Source: Phytophthora sp. 'mugwort' (Eukaryota > Oomycota > Peronosporomycetes > Peronosporales > Peronosporaceae). Taken from it: a stretch of DNA of 48,596 bases. The translations under genes were made by a program, and so were the position numbers. The stretch is from contig JAUCEF010000098.1 of assembly GCA_033558025.1 (NCBI GenBank), forward strand, positions 1-48,596. The letters run 5' to 3'. The notes below the pieces were generated by a model, which was given only the letters and a program-made list of their open reading frames with translations, was not told the DNA's origin and made no database searches. Position 1 is the stretch's first letter, and each line of letters starts with the position of its first letter. Positions 10,051-18,294 of the stretch are shown here, piece after piece.

Positions 10051-12053
10051 AATAATTTTGATTGATTTTTGAAAATTTTATTAGAATTAATCAATATTTT
10101 TGAATATTGTTCTAATATATTTGTATAATAATTATTTTTAATTAATGAATCTAAAAAATTAATATTAATTTTTAAAAATTTTTTATTAAAACTAAAATTA
10201 TAAATAATTTTTATTTTTTTTTTTAATAAATAAGGTAAAATATCTTTAATTTTTAAAAAAGCTTCTGATTTAGATTGATTTTTATTTAATAAAAATTTAT
10301 AAAGATTTCTATAAATTATAGAATCTTTACGTTGTTCTATATTTACATTTAAAATTTGTTCATTTTTTTGAATAAAACCTTCTAAATTAATATACATTCC
10401 ATTTTTTTCTAAAAAAGTTAATCCAGGTAAAATTAGATTTGAATTTTGAGCATCTTTAGTAAAATGATGTCCTTGATAAATAACAAAACTATTTTTAGTT
10501 ATTTTTAATTTATTTTGTAAATTTGTATTAAATAAATAATATAATTTTGAATTATTTAACATATTTAATGATTTTGGAAAAGTAATTTCAAAAAAATTAA
10601 TTAAAGAAGTTTGAAAATTAAAGAAATTAATATTATGGTTAATAAATGATAAATTTTTTAATTTTGATAATAAAAAAAAACCATTTTTTTGATTTAAAAT
10701 ATTACTACCTATAATAATTAAAGGTTTTTTTGCTTTTTTTAATTGTTTACAAAATACATGTTTTCCTAAAATAATATTTATTAAAGTTTTAAAAGTTAAT
10801 CCTAAATGTTTTACTGGATAAGTAAAATTAATTTTATTACCGATATATGCTATTTTAAAATTTCCTTTTTTTAAACGATTAATTAAATGAATATTTAAAA
10901 TAGAACCTTCTTGACGAATATCACTACCAATTATTAAACAAACATCAGATTCTTCAATAGATTTTAAAGTATTATTAAATAAAAAATTTGAAGCTAAATC
11001 AGAATTTATCTTAATTTGTCGATTTTTTAAAAATTGTTCATAATTTACATTTGAAATTCCTAATTTATTTAAATTTTTTTTTAATAAAAAAAGAGATTCT
11101 AAATCAGTTAAATCACCAATAATACTTTTAGCATTAAAACTATCTGTAATTATCAATTTTTTATTAATAATATTTAGAGCATCTAACCAAGAAATCCTAT
11201 GAAAATTGTTTTGATTATCTTTTAATAATGGATATTTTAATCGTTGATATTTTAAACTATCAAAAAAATATCTTGTTTTATCTGATATCCATTCTTTATT
11301 AATATTAAAATTAGTTTTAGGTAAAATACGTATAATTTCATTATTAAAAATATCAATTTTAATATTTGAACCAATACTATCTAAAATAGCAATACCCTCT
11401 TTTTTTTTTAATTCCCAAGAACGTGCTTTAAAAGTATAGGGTTTAGAAGTTAATGCACCAACAGGACATAAATCTACTAAATTACCAGAAAATTCGGATT
11501 TAAAAATATTTGAAGAATAAAAATTAATTTCAGTTTTATTACCACGACCTGTTGTACCTAAACCGTCAATTCCACAAATTTCATTAGCAAAACGTACACA
11601 ACGTGTACAATGAATACATCTTGTCATAATTGTTTTAATAAAAGGACCACAATATTTATCTTCAACGCCACGTTTTTTAAAAAAAAAACGACTACGATCC
11701 GATCCAAAAATCATTGTTTGATCTTGTAAATCACATTCTGACGCTTGATCACAAATAGGACAATCTAATGGATGATTTATTAAAAGAAATTCTAATACAC
11801 TTTCACGTGCTTTTTGTACTAAAGGAGTATTAGTAAATATTTTCATATTTGGTATTAAAGGCATTGCACATGAAGCTACAGGTTTAGGGGAATTTTCGAT
11901 TTCAACTAAACACATACGACAATTACCGGCAATTTGTAAATTCTCTTGAAAACAGAATTTAGGGATTTGAATTTTAAAATTATTACATGCTTGTAAAACT
12001 GTTAAATTTTTATTAACTTTTAATTCGATATTGTTAATATATATATTAATCAT
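10047..12053 (-). CDS. nad11: NADH dehydrogenase subunit 11 (75-kDa, NuoG-like)
   Basis: Encodes 668 residues, a full-length Nad11 with both the iron-sulfur domain and the long C-terminal molybdopterin-oxidoreductase-like domain; some lineages keep only the first half. Ligands visible: the [2Fe-2S] set C34, C45, C48, C62; the His-ligated cluster H94, C98, C101, C107; and the third cluster C146, C149, C152, C196. It acts in the matrix arm of complex I, passing electrons from NADH. It starts at ATG 12053, 82 nt from trnL(TAG), and ends in TGA overlapping nad1. The TGA stop supports the standard code. A second, truncated copy begins at codon 146 at the far end of the window. Confidence 0.97.
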   Translation of the reverse strand: MINIYINNIELKVNKNLTVLQACNNFKIQIPKFCFQENLQIAGNCRMCLVEIENSPKPVASCAMPLIPNMKIFTNTPLVQKARESVLEFLLINHPLDCPICDQASECDLQDQTMIFGSDRSRFFFKKRGVEDKYCGPFIKTIMTRCIHCTRCVRFANEICGIDGLGTTGRGNKTEINFYSSNIFKSEFSGNLVDLCPVGALTSKPYTFKARSWELKKKEGIAILDSIGSNIKIDIFNNEIIRILPKTNFNINKEWISDKTRYFFDSLKYQRLKYPLLKDNQNNFHRISWLDALNIINKKLIITDSFNAKSIIGDLTDLESLFLLKKNLNKLGISNVNYEQFLKNRQIKINSDLASNFLFNNTLKSIEESDVCLIIGSDIRQEGSILNIHLINRLKKGNFKIAYIGNKINFTYPVKHLGLTFKTLINIILGKHVFCKQLKKAKKPLIIIGSNILNQKNGFFLLSKLKNLSFINHNINFFNFQTSLINFFEITFPKSLNMLNNSKLYYLFNTNLQNKLKITKNSFVIYQGHHFTKDAQNSNLILPGLTFLEKNGMYINLEGFIQKNEQILNVNIEQRKDSIIYRNLYKFLLNKNQSKSEAFLKIKDILPYLLKKKIKIIYNFSFNKKFLKININFLDSLIKNNYYTNILEQYSKILINSNKIFKNQSKLL

Positions 12054-12135
12054 TTTAATGATAAAAAATTAAATAAAATATAAATTTATTTTCACTAAAA
12101 AGATATATTTTATTTAAAATATATTATTATAGTAA

Positions 12136-12218
12136 TATCAAAGAAGGGATTTGAACCCTTAACGCTTTTAAGCTTTACATCCTAAGTGTAACGTGTTTAC
12201 CAATTTCACCACTTTGAT
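12136..12218 (-). tRNA. trnL: tRNA-Leu (TAG)
   Basis: Class II tRNA with a 7-bp acceptor stem, loop CTTAGGA giving anticodon TAG, and a variable arm. Lies between trnL(TAA) and nad11 on the same strand and may mark the 5' processing point of the nad11 transcript. Confidence 0.93.
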
Positions 12219-12226
12219 AATAAAAA

Positions 12227-12309
12227 TACCTACTATTGGACTTGAACCAATAACCCTAAAAGGGAACAGATTTTAAATCTATCGTGTTTACCAATTTCAC
12301 CAAGTAGGC
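12227..12309 (-). tRNA. trnL: tRNA-Leu (TAA)
   Basis: Class II tRNA, loop TTTAAAA giving anticodon TAA. It has a perfect 7-bp acceptor stem apart from one G-U pair. It is the 5'-most gene of the minus-strand nad11 block, 18 nt from the divergent tatC. Confidence 0.93.
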
Positions 12310-12327
12310 TAATATTTTTTTAAATAT

Positions 12328-13071
12328 ATGAAAAAAAAAAAAATAATAACTTATTTACAATTACATTTATTTGAATTAAAATATAATTTTTTTATACTTT
12401 TAATCACTTTTTTTTATCTTTTTATAATTTCATATTATTTTTCTGATCAATTAATATATTTATTAGTTAATAATTTACTTAATAAAAATATGTTAAAATA
12501 TTTTATTTTTACTAATATTACTGAAATTTTTATTACTAATATTTTTATAGCAATTTTCATAACAACTTTTATAACAATTCAATTAAGTTTTTTATTATTT
12601 TGGTTTTTTTTATCAAAAGGTTTATATAAATTTGAAAATTTTATTTTTATAAAATTTTATATTTTTTTTATAATTTTTAATTTTTTTATAATAAAATTTA
12701 TTTTTACTAATATTATTCCACATATTTGGGATTTTTTATTAAATTTAAATTTTTCAAATTTATATCTTTTAACAATTTATTTTGAACCAAAAATTGATAA
12801 TTATTTTGATTTTATTTTTTCTTCTTTTATTTATATATTTATAATATTTATTTATTTTTTTTCTTTATTTTTTTTTATATCAAATAATATTTTAAAAATT
12901 AAAATAATTATTAATTTAAGAAAATTCTTTTATTTAAAAATAATATTATTGAGTGCTTTAATTACACCACCAGATATATTTAATTTTATATTAATTTATT
13001 TTATCTTTTTTTTTTTTTTTGAAATATTTATTTATATTTCAATATATTTAAATAAATATAAATTAATTTAA
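12328..13071 (+). CDS. tatC: Twin-arginine translocase subunit TatC (ymf16)
   Basis: Encodes 247 residues with about six hydrophobic helices and a short charged N-terminus containing Leu-His-Leu-Phe-Glu-Leu, the TatC-type start before helix 1. TatC is the signal-peptide-binding core of the Tat system that moves folded proteins across the inner membrane. In mitochondria that keep it, the likely client is the Rieske protein, which is established for few species. The sequence is extremely Phe/Ile/Lys-rich, as is usual for mitochondrial TatC. It is divergent from trnL(TAA) and overlaps the rpl31-like gene tail to tail by 9 nt. A possible TatA partner is the 32-codon ORF at 29474. Confidence 0.85.
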   Translation: MKKKKIITYLQLHLFELKYNFFILLITFFYLFIISYYFSDQLIYLLVNNLLNKNMLKYFIFTNITEIFITNIFIAIFITTFITIQLSFLLFWFFLSKGLYKFENFIFIKFYIFFIIFNFFIIKFIFTNIIPHIWDFLLNLNFSNLYLLTIYFEPKIDNYFDFIFSSFIYIFIIFIYFFSLFFFISNNILKIKIIINLRKFFYLKIILLSALITPPDIFNFILIYFIFFFFFEIFIYISIYLNKYKLI

Positions 13072-13266
13072 TTTATTTTTTTTTATAAAATTTAATTTAC
13101 TTTTATTTAAATTGATATTTGTATTTGTAATAATATCTGTTTCTTTAAAAATTCTTAAATTTAATTGATAATTTTTTAAATACTTAATAGATGTTATTTT
13201 TAAAGAAGATCCATTTGTTAAAATAATTTTATTTTTATAGGTAAAAAATTTTTTATTTTTATTCAT
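13063..13266 (-). CDS. rpl31: Probable ribosomal protein L31 (small basic ORF)
   Basis: A 67-residue basic protein from ATG 13266. A longer frame would start inside trnC. The core Ile-Ile-Leu-Thr-Asn-Gly-Ser-Ser-Leu-Lys-Ile (about residues 14-24) followed by a Leu-Asn-Leu-Arg-Ile-Phe strand resembles mitochondrion-encoded L31 of stramenopiles. It lacks zinc cysteines, as organellar L31 often does. It lies on the same strand as, and downstream of, rps13-rps11, which suits a ribosomal protein. It ends 9 nt inside tatC on the opposite strand. The match is weak and from pattern memory only; it could also be one of the small unassigned conserved oomycete ORFs. Confidence 0.55.
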   Translation of the reverse strand: MNKNKKFFTYKNKIILTNGSSLKITSIKYLKNYQLNLRIFKETDIITNTNINLNKSKLNFIKKNKLN

Positions 13267-13283
13267 ATAATATAATTTATTTT

Positions 13284-13354
13284 GGCTAGATAACATAAAG
13301 GTAATGTAAAGGACTGCAAATCCTTTAATGACGGTTCGAATCCGTCTCTAGCTT
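13284..13354 (+). tRNA. trnC: tRNA-Cys (GCA)
   Basis: 71-nt cloverleaf, loop CTGCAAA, anticodon GCA. It is a lone plus-strand gene wedged between minus-strand rpl31-like and trnS(TGA). Confidence 0.94.
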
Positions 13355-13358
13355 TTAA

Positions 13359-13443
13359 AGGATAGAGTGGGATTTGAACCCACGGTATTATTACATACTT
13401 CAGTTTTCAAGACTGACACCTTAAACCACTCGATCACCTATCC
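13359..13443 (-). tRNA. trnS: tRNA-Ser (TGA)
   Basis: 85-nt class II tRNA, 5-bp anticodon stem, loop CTTGAAA giving anticodon TGA. Located 9 nt downstream of rps11 on the same strand. Confidence 0.94.
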
Positions 13444-13452
13444 ATATTAAAA

Positions 13453-13866
13453 TTAACGTCTTTTTTGTTTTTTTAATCTACAACCATTAAAAGGTTTTGT
13501 TGTTTTATCTAAAATATATTTTATTTTAATTTTTTTATTTTTTATATTTTTTAAAACATTATATCGACCTAAACCAGTACCATGTAAATAAATTTTTAAT
13601 TTTTTTATTTTTTTTAATTGAAGATATTTATTAATTTTATATACAATTAATTGAACATTATATGGTGTATTTTTTTTAAAACGTGTTTTTTTTAATGATT
13701 TTGTAGACCATTGTTTTAAAAGATTTCCTTTATAAGTTGTTAAACTTATAATAGTATTTTTTAAATTTGCTGTAATATGTAAATTTGTTAAAATTAAAGG
13801 ATTTTTTTTTTTTAAATTTATTTTTTTTTTAAATTTATTTTTAAAATTATATTTATTTTTATTCAT
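13453..13866 (-). CDS. rps11: Ribosomal protein S11
   Basis: Encodes 137 residues of the small-subunit platform protein S11. The C-terminal half carries the family core Gly-Thr-Gly-Leu-Gly-Arg followed by Asp-Lys-Thr-Thr-Lys-Pro-Phe-Asn-Gly-Cys-Arg and a basic Lys/Arg tail, which is the classical S11 end. The N-terminus is an extra Lys/Asn-rich stretch. It follows rps13 by 12 nt, the bacterial rps13-rps11 order. Confidence 0.93.
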   Translation of the reverse strand: MNKNKYNFKNKFKKKINLKKKNPLILTNLHITANLKNTIISLTTYKGNLLKQWSTKSLKKTRFKKNTPYNVQLIVYKINKYLQLKKIKKLKIYLHGTGLGRYNVLKNIKNKKIKIKYILDKTTKPFNGCRLKKQKRR

Positions 13867-13878
13867 AGAATAATAACT

Positions 13879-14292
13879 TTATCTTTTTTTTTTTTTTTGA
13901 CTTTTAAATGGTCGTTTATTACGTGAAATACGTTTTTGAATAAAAATTTTTTTTAATTTTTTAGATGTTTTTGAATTTGTATGAGTACGTTGTCCTCTAA
14001 CAGGTAATCCCTGACTTTGTCTAATTCCACGATTACTTTTAATTTCTACTAATTCATTTAATCTTTCAGTTTTAATTTTTTTTAAAAGTTGTTCAACTTT
14101 TAAATTTTTATTAATATAATTAACCAGTCGGTTTACATGGTTGTTTTTAAGTTTATTAAGGGTGATTTGAGGATTAATTCCTATATTTTTACAAATTTTC
14201 TTGGATTGAAATTCATTAATACCATATAATATAGTTAATGAATATAAAATACTTTTTGAATCTGAAATTGTTTTATTAAAAATATATAACAT
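13879..14292 (-). CDS. rps13: Ribosomal protein S13
   Basis: Encodes 137 residues. The diagnostic segment Arg-Gly-Ile-Arg-Gln-Ser-Gln-Gly-Leu-Pro-Val-Arg-Gly-Gln-Arg-Thr-His-Thr-Asn lies near residues 89-107 and is followed by a basic tail that contacts tRNA in the small-subunit head. It is divergent from rpl2 with only 28 nt between the start codons, so both start regions share one short intergenic space. Confidence 0.95.
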   Translation of the reverse strand: MLYIFNKTISDSKSILYSLTILYGINEFQSKKICKNIGINPQITLNKLKNNHVNRLVNYINKNLKVEQLLKKIKTERLNELVEIKSNRGIRQSQGLPVRGQRTHTNSKTSKKLKKIFIQKRISRNKRPFKSQKKKKR

Positions 14293-14320
14293 AATAGATT
14301 TTATCTATATACCATATAAA

Positions 14321-15127
14321 ATGATAGAAAAAAAAATAAAACCTATAACACCATCACAACGTCAAACATTTTTATTAAAAAAAGATAATTTAACTAAAAT
14401 TTTTAAAATTAAATCTTTAACAAAAGGTTTTCAACGTGCTAATGGTAAAAATAATCAAGGTAAAATAACTATAAAACATCGCGGTGGTGGACATAAACGT
14501 TTATATAGAATAATTGATTTTAATAGATCTAAAAATATTGAAGGTTATATTATTAAAATTTTATATGATCCTAATCGTTCCGCAAATATCGCTTATATTA
14601 AAAACAATTCTAAATCTTATTTAATTTTAGCACCGGAAGGTTTAAAAATTAATCAATATATAAAAAGTTCACCTAATGCTGAATTAAAAGTAGGTAATGC
14701 TTTACCATTACAAAATATACCAATTGGTAGTTTAATTCATAATATTAGTTTATATCCAAAATCTAGAGGAAAATTAATAAGAAGTGCTGGAACATCTGCA
14801 CAATTAATTCAAAAAATTGATAATAAATACGCTCGAATTCGTTTAAATTCTGGTGAATTAAAATTAATTTTATTAACTTGTTATGCAACATTAGGTGTTG
14901 TATCTAATATTAATCATAAAAAAATTAAATTAGGTAAAGCTGGGCGTTCACGTTGGTTAAATAGACGACCTTCTGTACGTGGTGTAGCAAAAAATCCTGT
15001 CGATCATCCACATGGTGGTGGTGAGGGTAAAACAAGTGGAGGGCGACCTTCTGTAACACCACAAGGTAAAATAACTAAAGGAAAGCCTACACGTAAAAAA
15101 ACAAAAAAAAAATTAATTATTAAATAA
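14321..15127 (+). CDS. rpl2: Ribosomal protein L2
   Basis: Encodes 268 residues, full length for L2, which supports peptidyl transfer. The C-terminal domain has [17 protein letters not shown], including the histidine essential in bacterial L2, and the Gly-Gly-Arg-Pro-Ser motif. It leads a plus-strand cluster, rpl2-rps19-rps3-rpl16, that keeps bacterial S10-operon order (rpl22 missing), with 3-nt spacers. Confidence 0.97.
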   Translation: MIEKKIKPITPSQRQTFLLKKDNLTKIFKIKSLTKGFQRANGKNNQGKITIKHRGGGHKRLYRIIDFNRSKNIEGYIIKILYDPNRSANIAYIKNNSKSYLILAPEGLKINQYIKSSPNAELKVGNALPLQNIPIGSLIHNISLYPKSRGKLIRSAGTSAQLIQKIDNKYARIRLNSGELKLILLTCYATLGVVSNINHKKIKLGKAGRSRWLNRRPSVRGVAKNPVDHPHGGGEGKTSGGRPSVTPQGKITKGKPTRKKTKKKLIIK

Positions 15128-15130
15128 ATT

Positions 15131-15367
15131 ATGTCTAGAAGTAAATATAAAGGTCCATTTTTTAAAGTTAATTTATTAAAAAAAAAACAATGGATAAAAA
15201 TAACTAATAAAAATTTAACAATATTACCTGAATATAGTAATCATTCTGTAAGTATTTATAATGGTAAAATATTTATTAATTTGGAAATAAATGATAAAAT
15301 GATTGGTTTTAAATTTGGTGAATTTATTAATACACGAAAAAAACATATATATAAAAAAAAAAAATAA
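15131..15367 (+). CDS. rps19: Ribosomal protein S19
   Basis: Encodes 78 residues of the small-subunit head protein S19. The N-terminal Ser-Arg-Ser-Lys-Tyr-Lys-Gly-Pro-Phe and a later Lys-Ile-Gly-Glu-Phe-type motif (here Phe-Lys-Phe-Gly-Glu-Phe) are typical. It starts 3 nt after rpl2 and ends 3 nt before rps3. Confidence 0.95.
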   Translation: MSRSKYKGPFFKVNLLKKKQWIKITNKNLTILPEYSNHSVSIYNGKIFINLEINDKMIGFKFGEFINTRKKHIYKKKK

Positions 15368-15370
15368 ATT

Positions 15371-16201
15371 ATGGGTCAAAAAATTATACCAATTAGTTTA
15401 AGATTAAATAAAAAAAAAAATTGGGATTCCCAATGGATTGTTAATAATAATGAGTATTCTAATTTATTGCATTTTGATTTAGAAATTAAAAAATATTTTC
15501 AAAATATTTTTAATTATAAAAATTTAAAATTAATAGATATAAATATAGTAAAAACATCAAATAATATAAATATATATGTTTATATTCAAAAAAATGCAAA
15601 AAAATATTATAAATTATCTTATAATCAAATTATTAAATATTTAAATATATATTATATTAATAATAATATTAAATTATTTATCAAAAATGTCCAATTTTTT
15701 GAATTAATTAAATTACGAAAAAATTTAAAAAGAATTTTTGATAAAATAAGAAAAAATAATCGAATTAATAAAAATGTTAAAAAAATGATTTATAATTTTA
15801 GTTATGCTTTTTATACTAAAAATATAAATATTATAACTTTTTATATTAAACAAACATTAGAAAAAAAAAAAACACATAAAAAATTTATTAATAATATTGA
15901 TAATATGCTTCAAGAATTTTTTAAAATATTTTCTAATTTTATTGGTTATCGTTTACAATTTAAAGGTCGTTTAAATAAATCAAAACGTAAAAAAAAACTA
16001 ATTTTTCAAAAAGGAAAAATACCATTAAATACTTTAGAATATGATATTAAATATCATTTTAATGAATTTAAAACACCATCGGGTATTTGTAGTATTAAAT
16101 TATGGATTTTTTTTAAACCACTAAAAACTACATTAAATTCTAAATTTTTAAAAAAACAAAGAATTAAAAATACTAATTATGTTATTTCCAAAAAAAACTA
16201 A
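15371..16201 (+). CDS. rps3: Ribosomal protein S3
   Basis: Encodes 276 residues starting with the S3 signature Met-Gly-Gln-Lys-Ile. The C-terminal domain is recognisable from Gly-Tyr-Arg-Leu-Gln-Phe-Lys-Gly-Arg-Leu-Asn through Gly-Ile-Cys-Ser-Ile-Lys-Leu-Trp. The middle is a long Lys/Asn/Ile-rich stretch typical of mitochondrial S3. It overlaps rpl16 by 23 nt in another frame, an overlap also common in other mitochondria. Confidence 0.93.
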   Translation: MGQKIIPISLRLNKKKNWDSQWIVNNNEYSNLLHFDLEIKKYFQNIFNYKNLKLIDINIVKTSNNINIYVYIQKNAKKYYKLSYNQIIKYLNIYYINNNIKLFIKNVQFFELIKLRKNLKRIFDKIRKNNRINKNVKKMIYNFSYAFYTKNINIITFYIKQTLEKKKTHKKFINNIDNMLQEFFKIFSNFIGYRLQFKGRLNKSKRKKKLIFQKGKIPLNTLEYDIKYHFNEFKTPSGICSIKLWIFFKPLKTTLNSKFLKKQRIKNTNYVISKKN

Positions 16202-16583
16202 ATATAAAAAACAATTTAAAAGTAAACTTACAGGTAAAACAACAAAAGGTAATAATATTGTTTATGGTAAATATGCTATTAAAGTTTTAAAAGAAACACG
16301 TTTAACATCAAGACAAATAGAAGCAACTCGTCGAATAATTATTCGAAAAATGAAACGATTAGGATTTCTTTGGATTCGTGTTTTTCCAGATACACCTGTA
16401 ACAGCAAAACCTACAGAAAATCGTATGGGTAAAGGAAAAGGTGCTGTTTCTTTTTGGGTTGCTAAAGTTAAAAAAGGTCAAATTTTATATGAAATTAGCG
16501 GTATTTCATTAGAAAATGCAAAAAAAGTTTTAAAAGCGGGTTCTAATAAATTGCCGGTTAAAACAAAATTTATTTATAAATAA
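16179..16583 (+). CDS. rpl16: Ribosomal protein L16
   Basis: Encodes 134 residues. The family core is clear: Arg-Gln-Ile-Glu-Ala-Thr-Arg-Arg (near 48-55), Trp-Ile-Arg-Val-Phe-Pro-Asp, Arg-Met-Gly-Lys-Gly-Lys-Gly and Phe-Trp-Val-Ala. L16 organises the tRNA acceptor region of the large subunit. The start at 16179 lies inside rps3; later ATG codons would remove the conserved N-terminal half. Confidence 0.96.
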   Translation: MLFPKKTKYKKQFKSKLTGKTTKGNNIVYGKYAIKVLKETRLTSRQIEATRRIIIRKMKRLGFLWIRVFPDTPVTAKPTENRMGKGKGAVSFWVAKVKKGQILYEISGISLENAKKVLKAGSNKLPVKTKFIYK

Positions 16584-16584
16584 T

Positions 16585-16660
16585 TAGGCTTATAGTTTAA
16601 TTGGTTAGAGCATACCGCTCATAACGGTATAGTTGTAGGTTCAAATCCTACTAGGCCTAA
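16585..16660 (+). tRNA. trnM: tRNA with CAT anticodon, probably elongator Met
   Basis: 76-nt cloverleaf, loop CTCATAA. The body resembles bacterial elongator tRNA-Met. It is one of three CAT tRNAs here; one of the other two must be the modified Ile tRNA, because ATA codons are frequent. Confidence 0.9.
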
Positions 16661-16680
16661 TTAAAAAATTTTTATTTTAA

Positions 16681-17349
16681 ATGAAAAAATTAAAAAAACA
16701 AAAAACAAATAATTTATCAAATTATCAACAATTTTTAAAAAATAATTATTTAAAAAAAAAAAAATTTAAATTAAAAAATATTTTATTTGAAAATCCAATT
16801 TTATTTAATAATTTAAATTTAGAATCTTATGTAATTGAATTTAATAATTATGAAAACATTTATTTACCTTTTACTTTAATAAAAATAGATAAAATTTCAA
16901 CAATTGCTATAAAATATGAAAATATTATATTATTTAATTATGATTTAACTTATAATATATTACATCAATTTAATAAAATAATGCTTCAAAATATTTTAAT
17001 AAAAAAAAATAATTCAATAAAAGGTCGTTTACTTGGTGGAAATTGGAATAATAAAAAAATTTTTATTTCAATTTTAGGATTTATTTTTTCTATAAAACCT
17101 ATTAATTTAAATAATGCTTTAAATTATAAAAAAAAATTTTATTTTAATAAATATAATAAAAAAGGTTTCTATAAAAGAAGAATTAATTCAACACGTTTAA
17201 TTAATTGTTATAAATTAAAATATTTAAATTTTAAAGTTAATAATTTAAATATATTTAAAAAATCAAAAAAAGAATTTTCAAGACTTTCTTATATTCAAAC
17301 TATTATTCAAAATCAAAAAATAAAAAATAATAATTTTAAAATAAAATAA
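16681..17349 (+). CDS. Conserved-looking ORF, possible ribosomal protein S1
   Basis: A 222-residue, Lys/Asn-rich soluble protein between rpl16-trnM and atp8. Near residues 114-136 it has Lys-Gly-Arg-Leu-Leu-Gly-Gly-Asn followed by Ile-Phe-Ile-Ser-Ile-Leu-Gly-Phe-Ile. This resembles the S1/OB-fold strand pair (Gly-Arg-x-x-Gly ... Gly-Phe-x-x-Phe) of short mitochondrial S1 proteins. The position next to S10-type ribosomal genes fits. I recall an unassigned conserved ORF of similar length (ymf98-type) near this place in oomycete mitochondria. The assignment is an inference and the rest of the protein shows no known motif. Confidence 0.5.
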   Translation: MKKLKKQKTNNLSNYQQFLKNNYLKKKKFKLKNILFENPILFNNLNLESYVIEFNNYENIYLPFTLIKIDKISTIAIKYENIILFNYDLTYNILHQFNKIMLQNILIKKNNSIKGRLLGGNWNNKKIFISILGFIFSIKPINLNNALNYKKKFYFNKYNKKGFYKRRINSTRLINCYKLKYLNFKVNNLNIFKKSKKEFSRLSYIQTIIQNQKIKNNNFKIK

Positions 17350-17410
17350 AAATAAAAGTGTTCTTTCAAGAAAAATATATGTTGAAGAAATAAAAATTTA
17401 TTATAAAATT

Positions 17411-17803
17411 ATGCCACAATTCGATCAATTTTCATTTTTTAATCAAGTTTCTTGGTTTTTATTTTTTTTTTTTAATTTTTATTTTTTTATTACTTATTTT
17501 TTTTTACCTAAAATTTGTTATAATTTAAAATTTAGAAAAAAAAAAATAATTTTTGATAATAAAAAAAAAAATCAAATTAATTTTGAAAAAAATAATATTA
17601 TTTATTTTTTTAATAATTCTTATAAAACTTTTTGTTTTAATTTTGAGTTATTTATAACAAAAAAATTATCTATTTATAAAAAAAATCAAAATATTAAAAT
17701 ACAAAAAACTTCAATTTTTAATAAAATATTAAAACAAAAAATTAATTATATTTTAAATAAAAAATTTTTATTATTAAATAAAATTTTTATAAGAATTAAT
17801 TAA
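17411..17803 (+). CDS. atp8: ATP synthase subunit 8
   Basis: Encodes 130 residues with the diagnostic N-terminus Met-Pro-Gln-Phe-Asp, one long aromatic transmembrane helix at about residues 10-33 and a basic, hydrophilic C-terminal tail. This is the plant/protist type of Atp8 (formerly ymf19), part of the peripheral stalk of the F1Fo ATP synthase. It is followed by trnK after 10 nt. Confidence 0.9.
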   Translation: MPQFDQFSFFNQVSWFLFFFFNFYFFITYFFLPKICYNLKFRKKKIIFDNKKKNQINFEKNNIIYFFNNSYKTFCFNFELFITKKLSIYKKNQNIKIQKTSIFNKILKQKINYILNKKFLLLNKIFIRIN

Positions 17804-17813
17804 TTTTTTAAAT

Positions 17814-17886
17814 AAGTGTATAGCTCAGCTGGTAGAGCACCGGACTTTTAATCTGATGGTCTTGGGTTCAAATCCCAATACACTTA
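17814..17886 (+). tRNA. trnK: tRNA-Lys (TTT)
   Basis: 73-nt cloverleaf, loop CTTTTAA, anticodon TTT. Only 2 nt separate it from trnA. Confidence 0.94.
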
Positions 17887-17888
17887 TT

Positions 17889-17961
17889 GGGGATATATTT
17901 CAACTGGTAGAAAGTATGTTTTGCAAATATAATGTTATCGGTTCGAATCCGATTATCTCCA
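17889..17961 (+). tRNA. trnA: tRNA-Ala (TGC)
   Basis: 73-nt cloverleaf, acceptor GGGGATA with TATCTCC, loop TTTGCAA, anticodon TGC. Precedes rps14. Confidence 0.93.
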
Positions 17962-17987
17962 TATTTATCTTTCTTAAATATAATTTT

Positions 17988-18287
17988 ATGCAAAAAAAAA
18001 TTAAAAAAAATATTAAACAACGTAATTTATTTAAAAATTTTGAAAAAAATAGATTAACTTTAAAAATTCTTTCAAAAAATTTAAATATTGAAAAAAATTT
18101 AAGATGGAAATTACAACAAAAGTGGTTTTTTTTCCATCAAAATTCATCAATTACTAGAATTAAAAATGTGTGTGTTTTAACTGGACGTTCTAAAAGTATT
18201 TATCGTTTATTTAAAATATCCAGAATCCAATTACGTAAATTAGCATCAAAAGGGTTTTTACCCGGTATTTCTAAATATAGTTGGTAA
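17988..18287 (+). CDS. rps14: Ribosomal protein S14
   Basis: Encodes 99 residues from ATG 17988. A longer open frame exists only because it runs back through trnA and trnK. The C-terminal core Cys-Val-Leu-Thr-Gly-Arg-Ser-Lys-Ser-Ile-Tyr-Arg-Leu-Phe ... Arg-Lys-Leu-Ala-Ser-Lys-Gly-Phe-Leu-Pro-Gly is typical of S14 of the small-subunit head. It begins the rps14-rps8-rpl6 run of bacterial spc-operon order and ends 7 nt before rps8. Confidence 0.95.
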   Translation: MQKKIKKNIKQRNLFKNFEKNRLTLKILSKNLNIEKNLRWKLQQKWFFFHQNSSITRIKNVCVLTGRSKSIYRLFKISRIQLRKLASKGFLPGISKYSW

Positions 18288-18294
18288 TTTAATT

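Larger units (their letters stand above)
8774..17520. repeat. Right arm of the giant palindrome (intact copy)
   Basis: This is the clean counterpart of 1-8764. All its reading frames (nad4L, nad1, nad11, tatC, rpl31-like, rps11, rps13, rpl2, rps19, rps3, rpl16, rps1-like, start of atp8) are open and of normal length. The similarity stops where the window begins, inside atp8, so the true extent of any duplication to the right of about 17520 is unknown. Confidence 0.85.

Noticed and set aside
8765..12053. Two functional gene sets of nad4L-nad1-nad11 as heteroplasmic paralogues
   Set aside because: The left-arm differences are small indels chiefly in homopolymers rather than diverged codons, so they do not indicate a second evolving copy.
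10047..12053. TGA as a Trp codon
   Set aside because: All conserved tryptophans use TGG, tRNA-Trp has CCA, and nad11 ends at TGA in an ATGA overlap with nad1.
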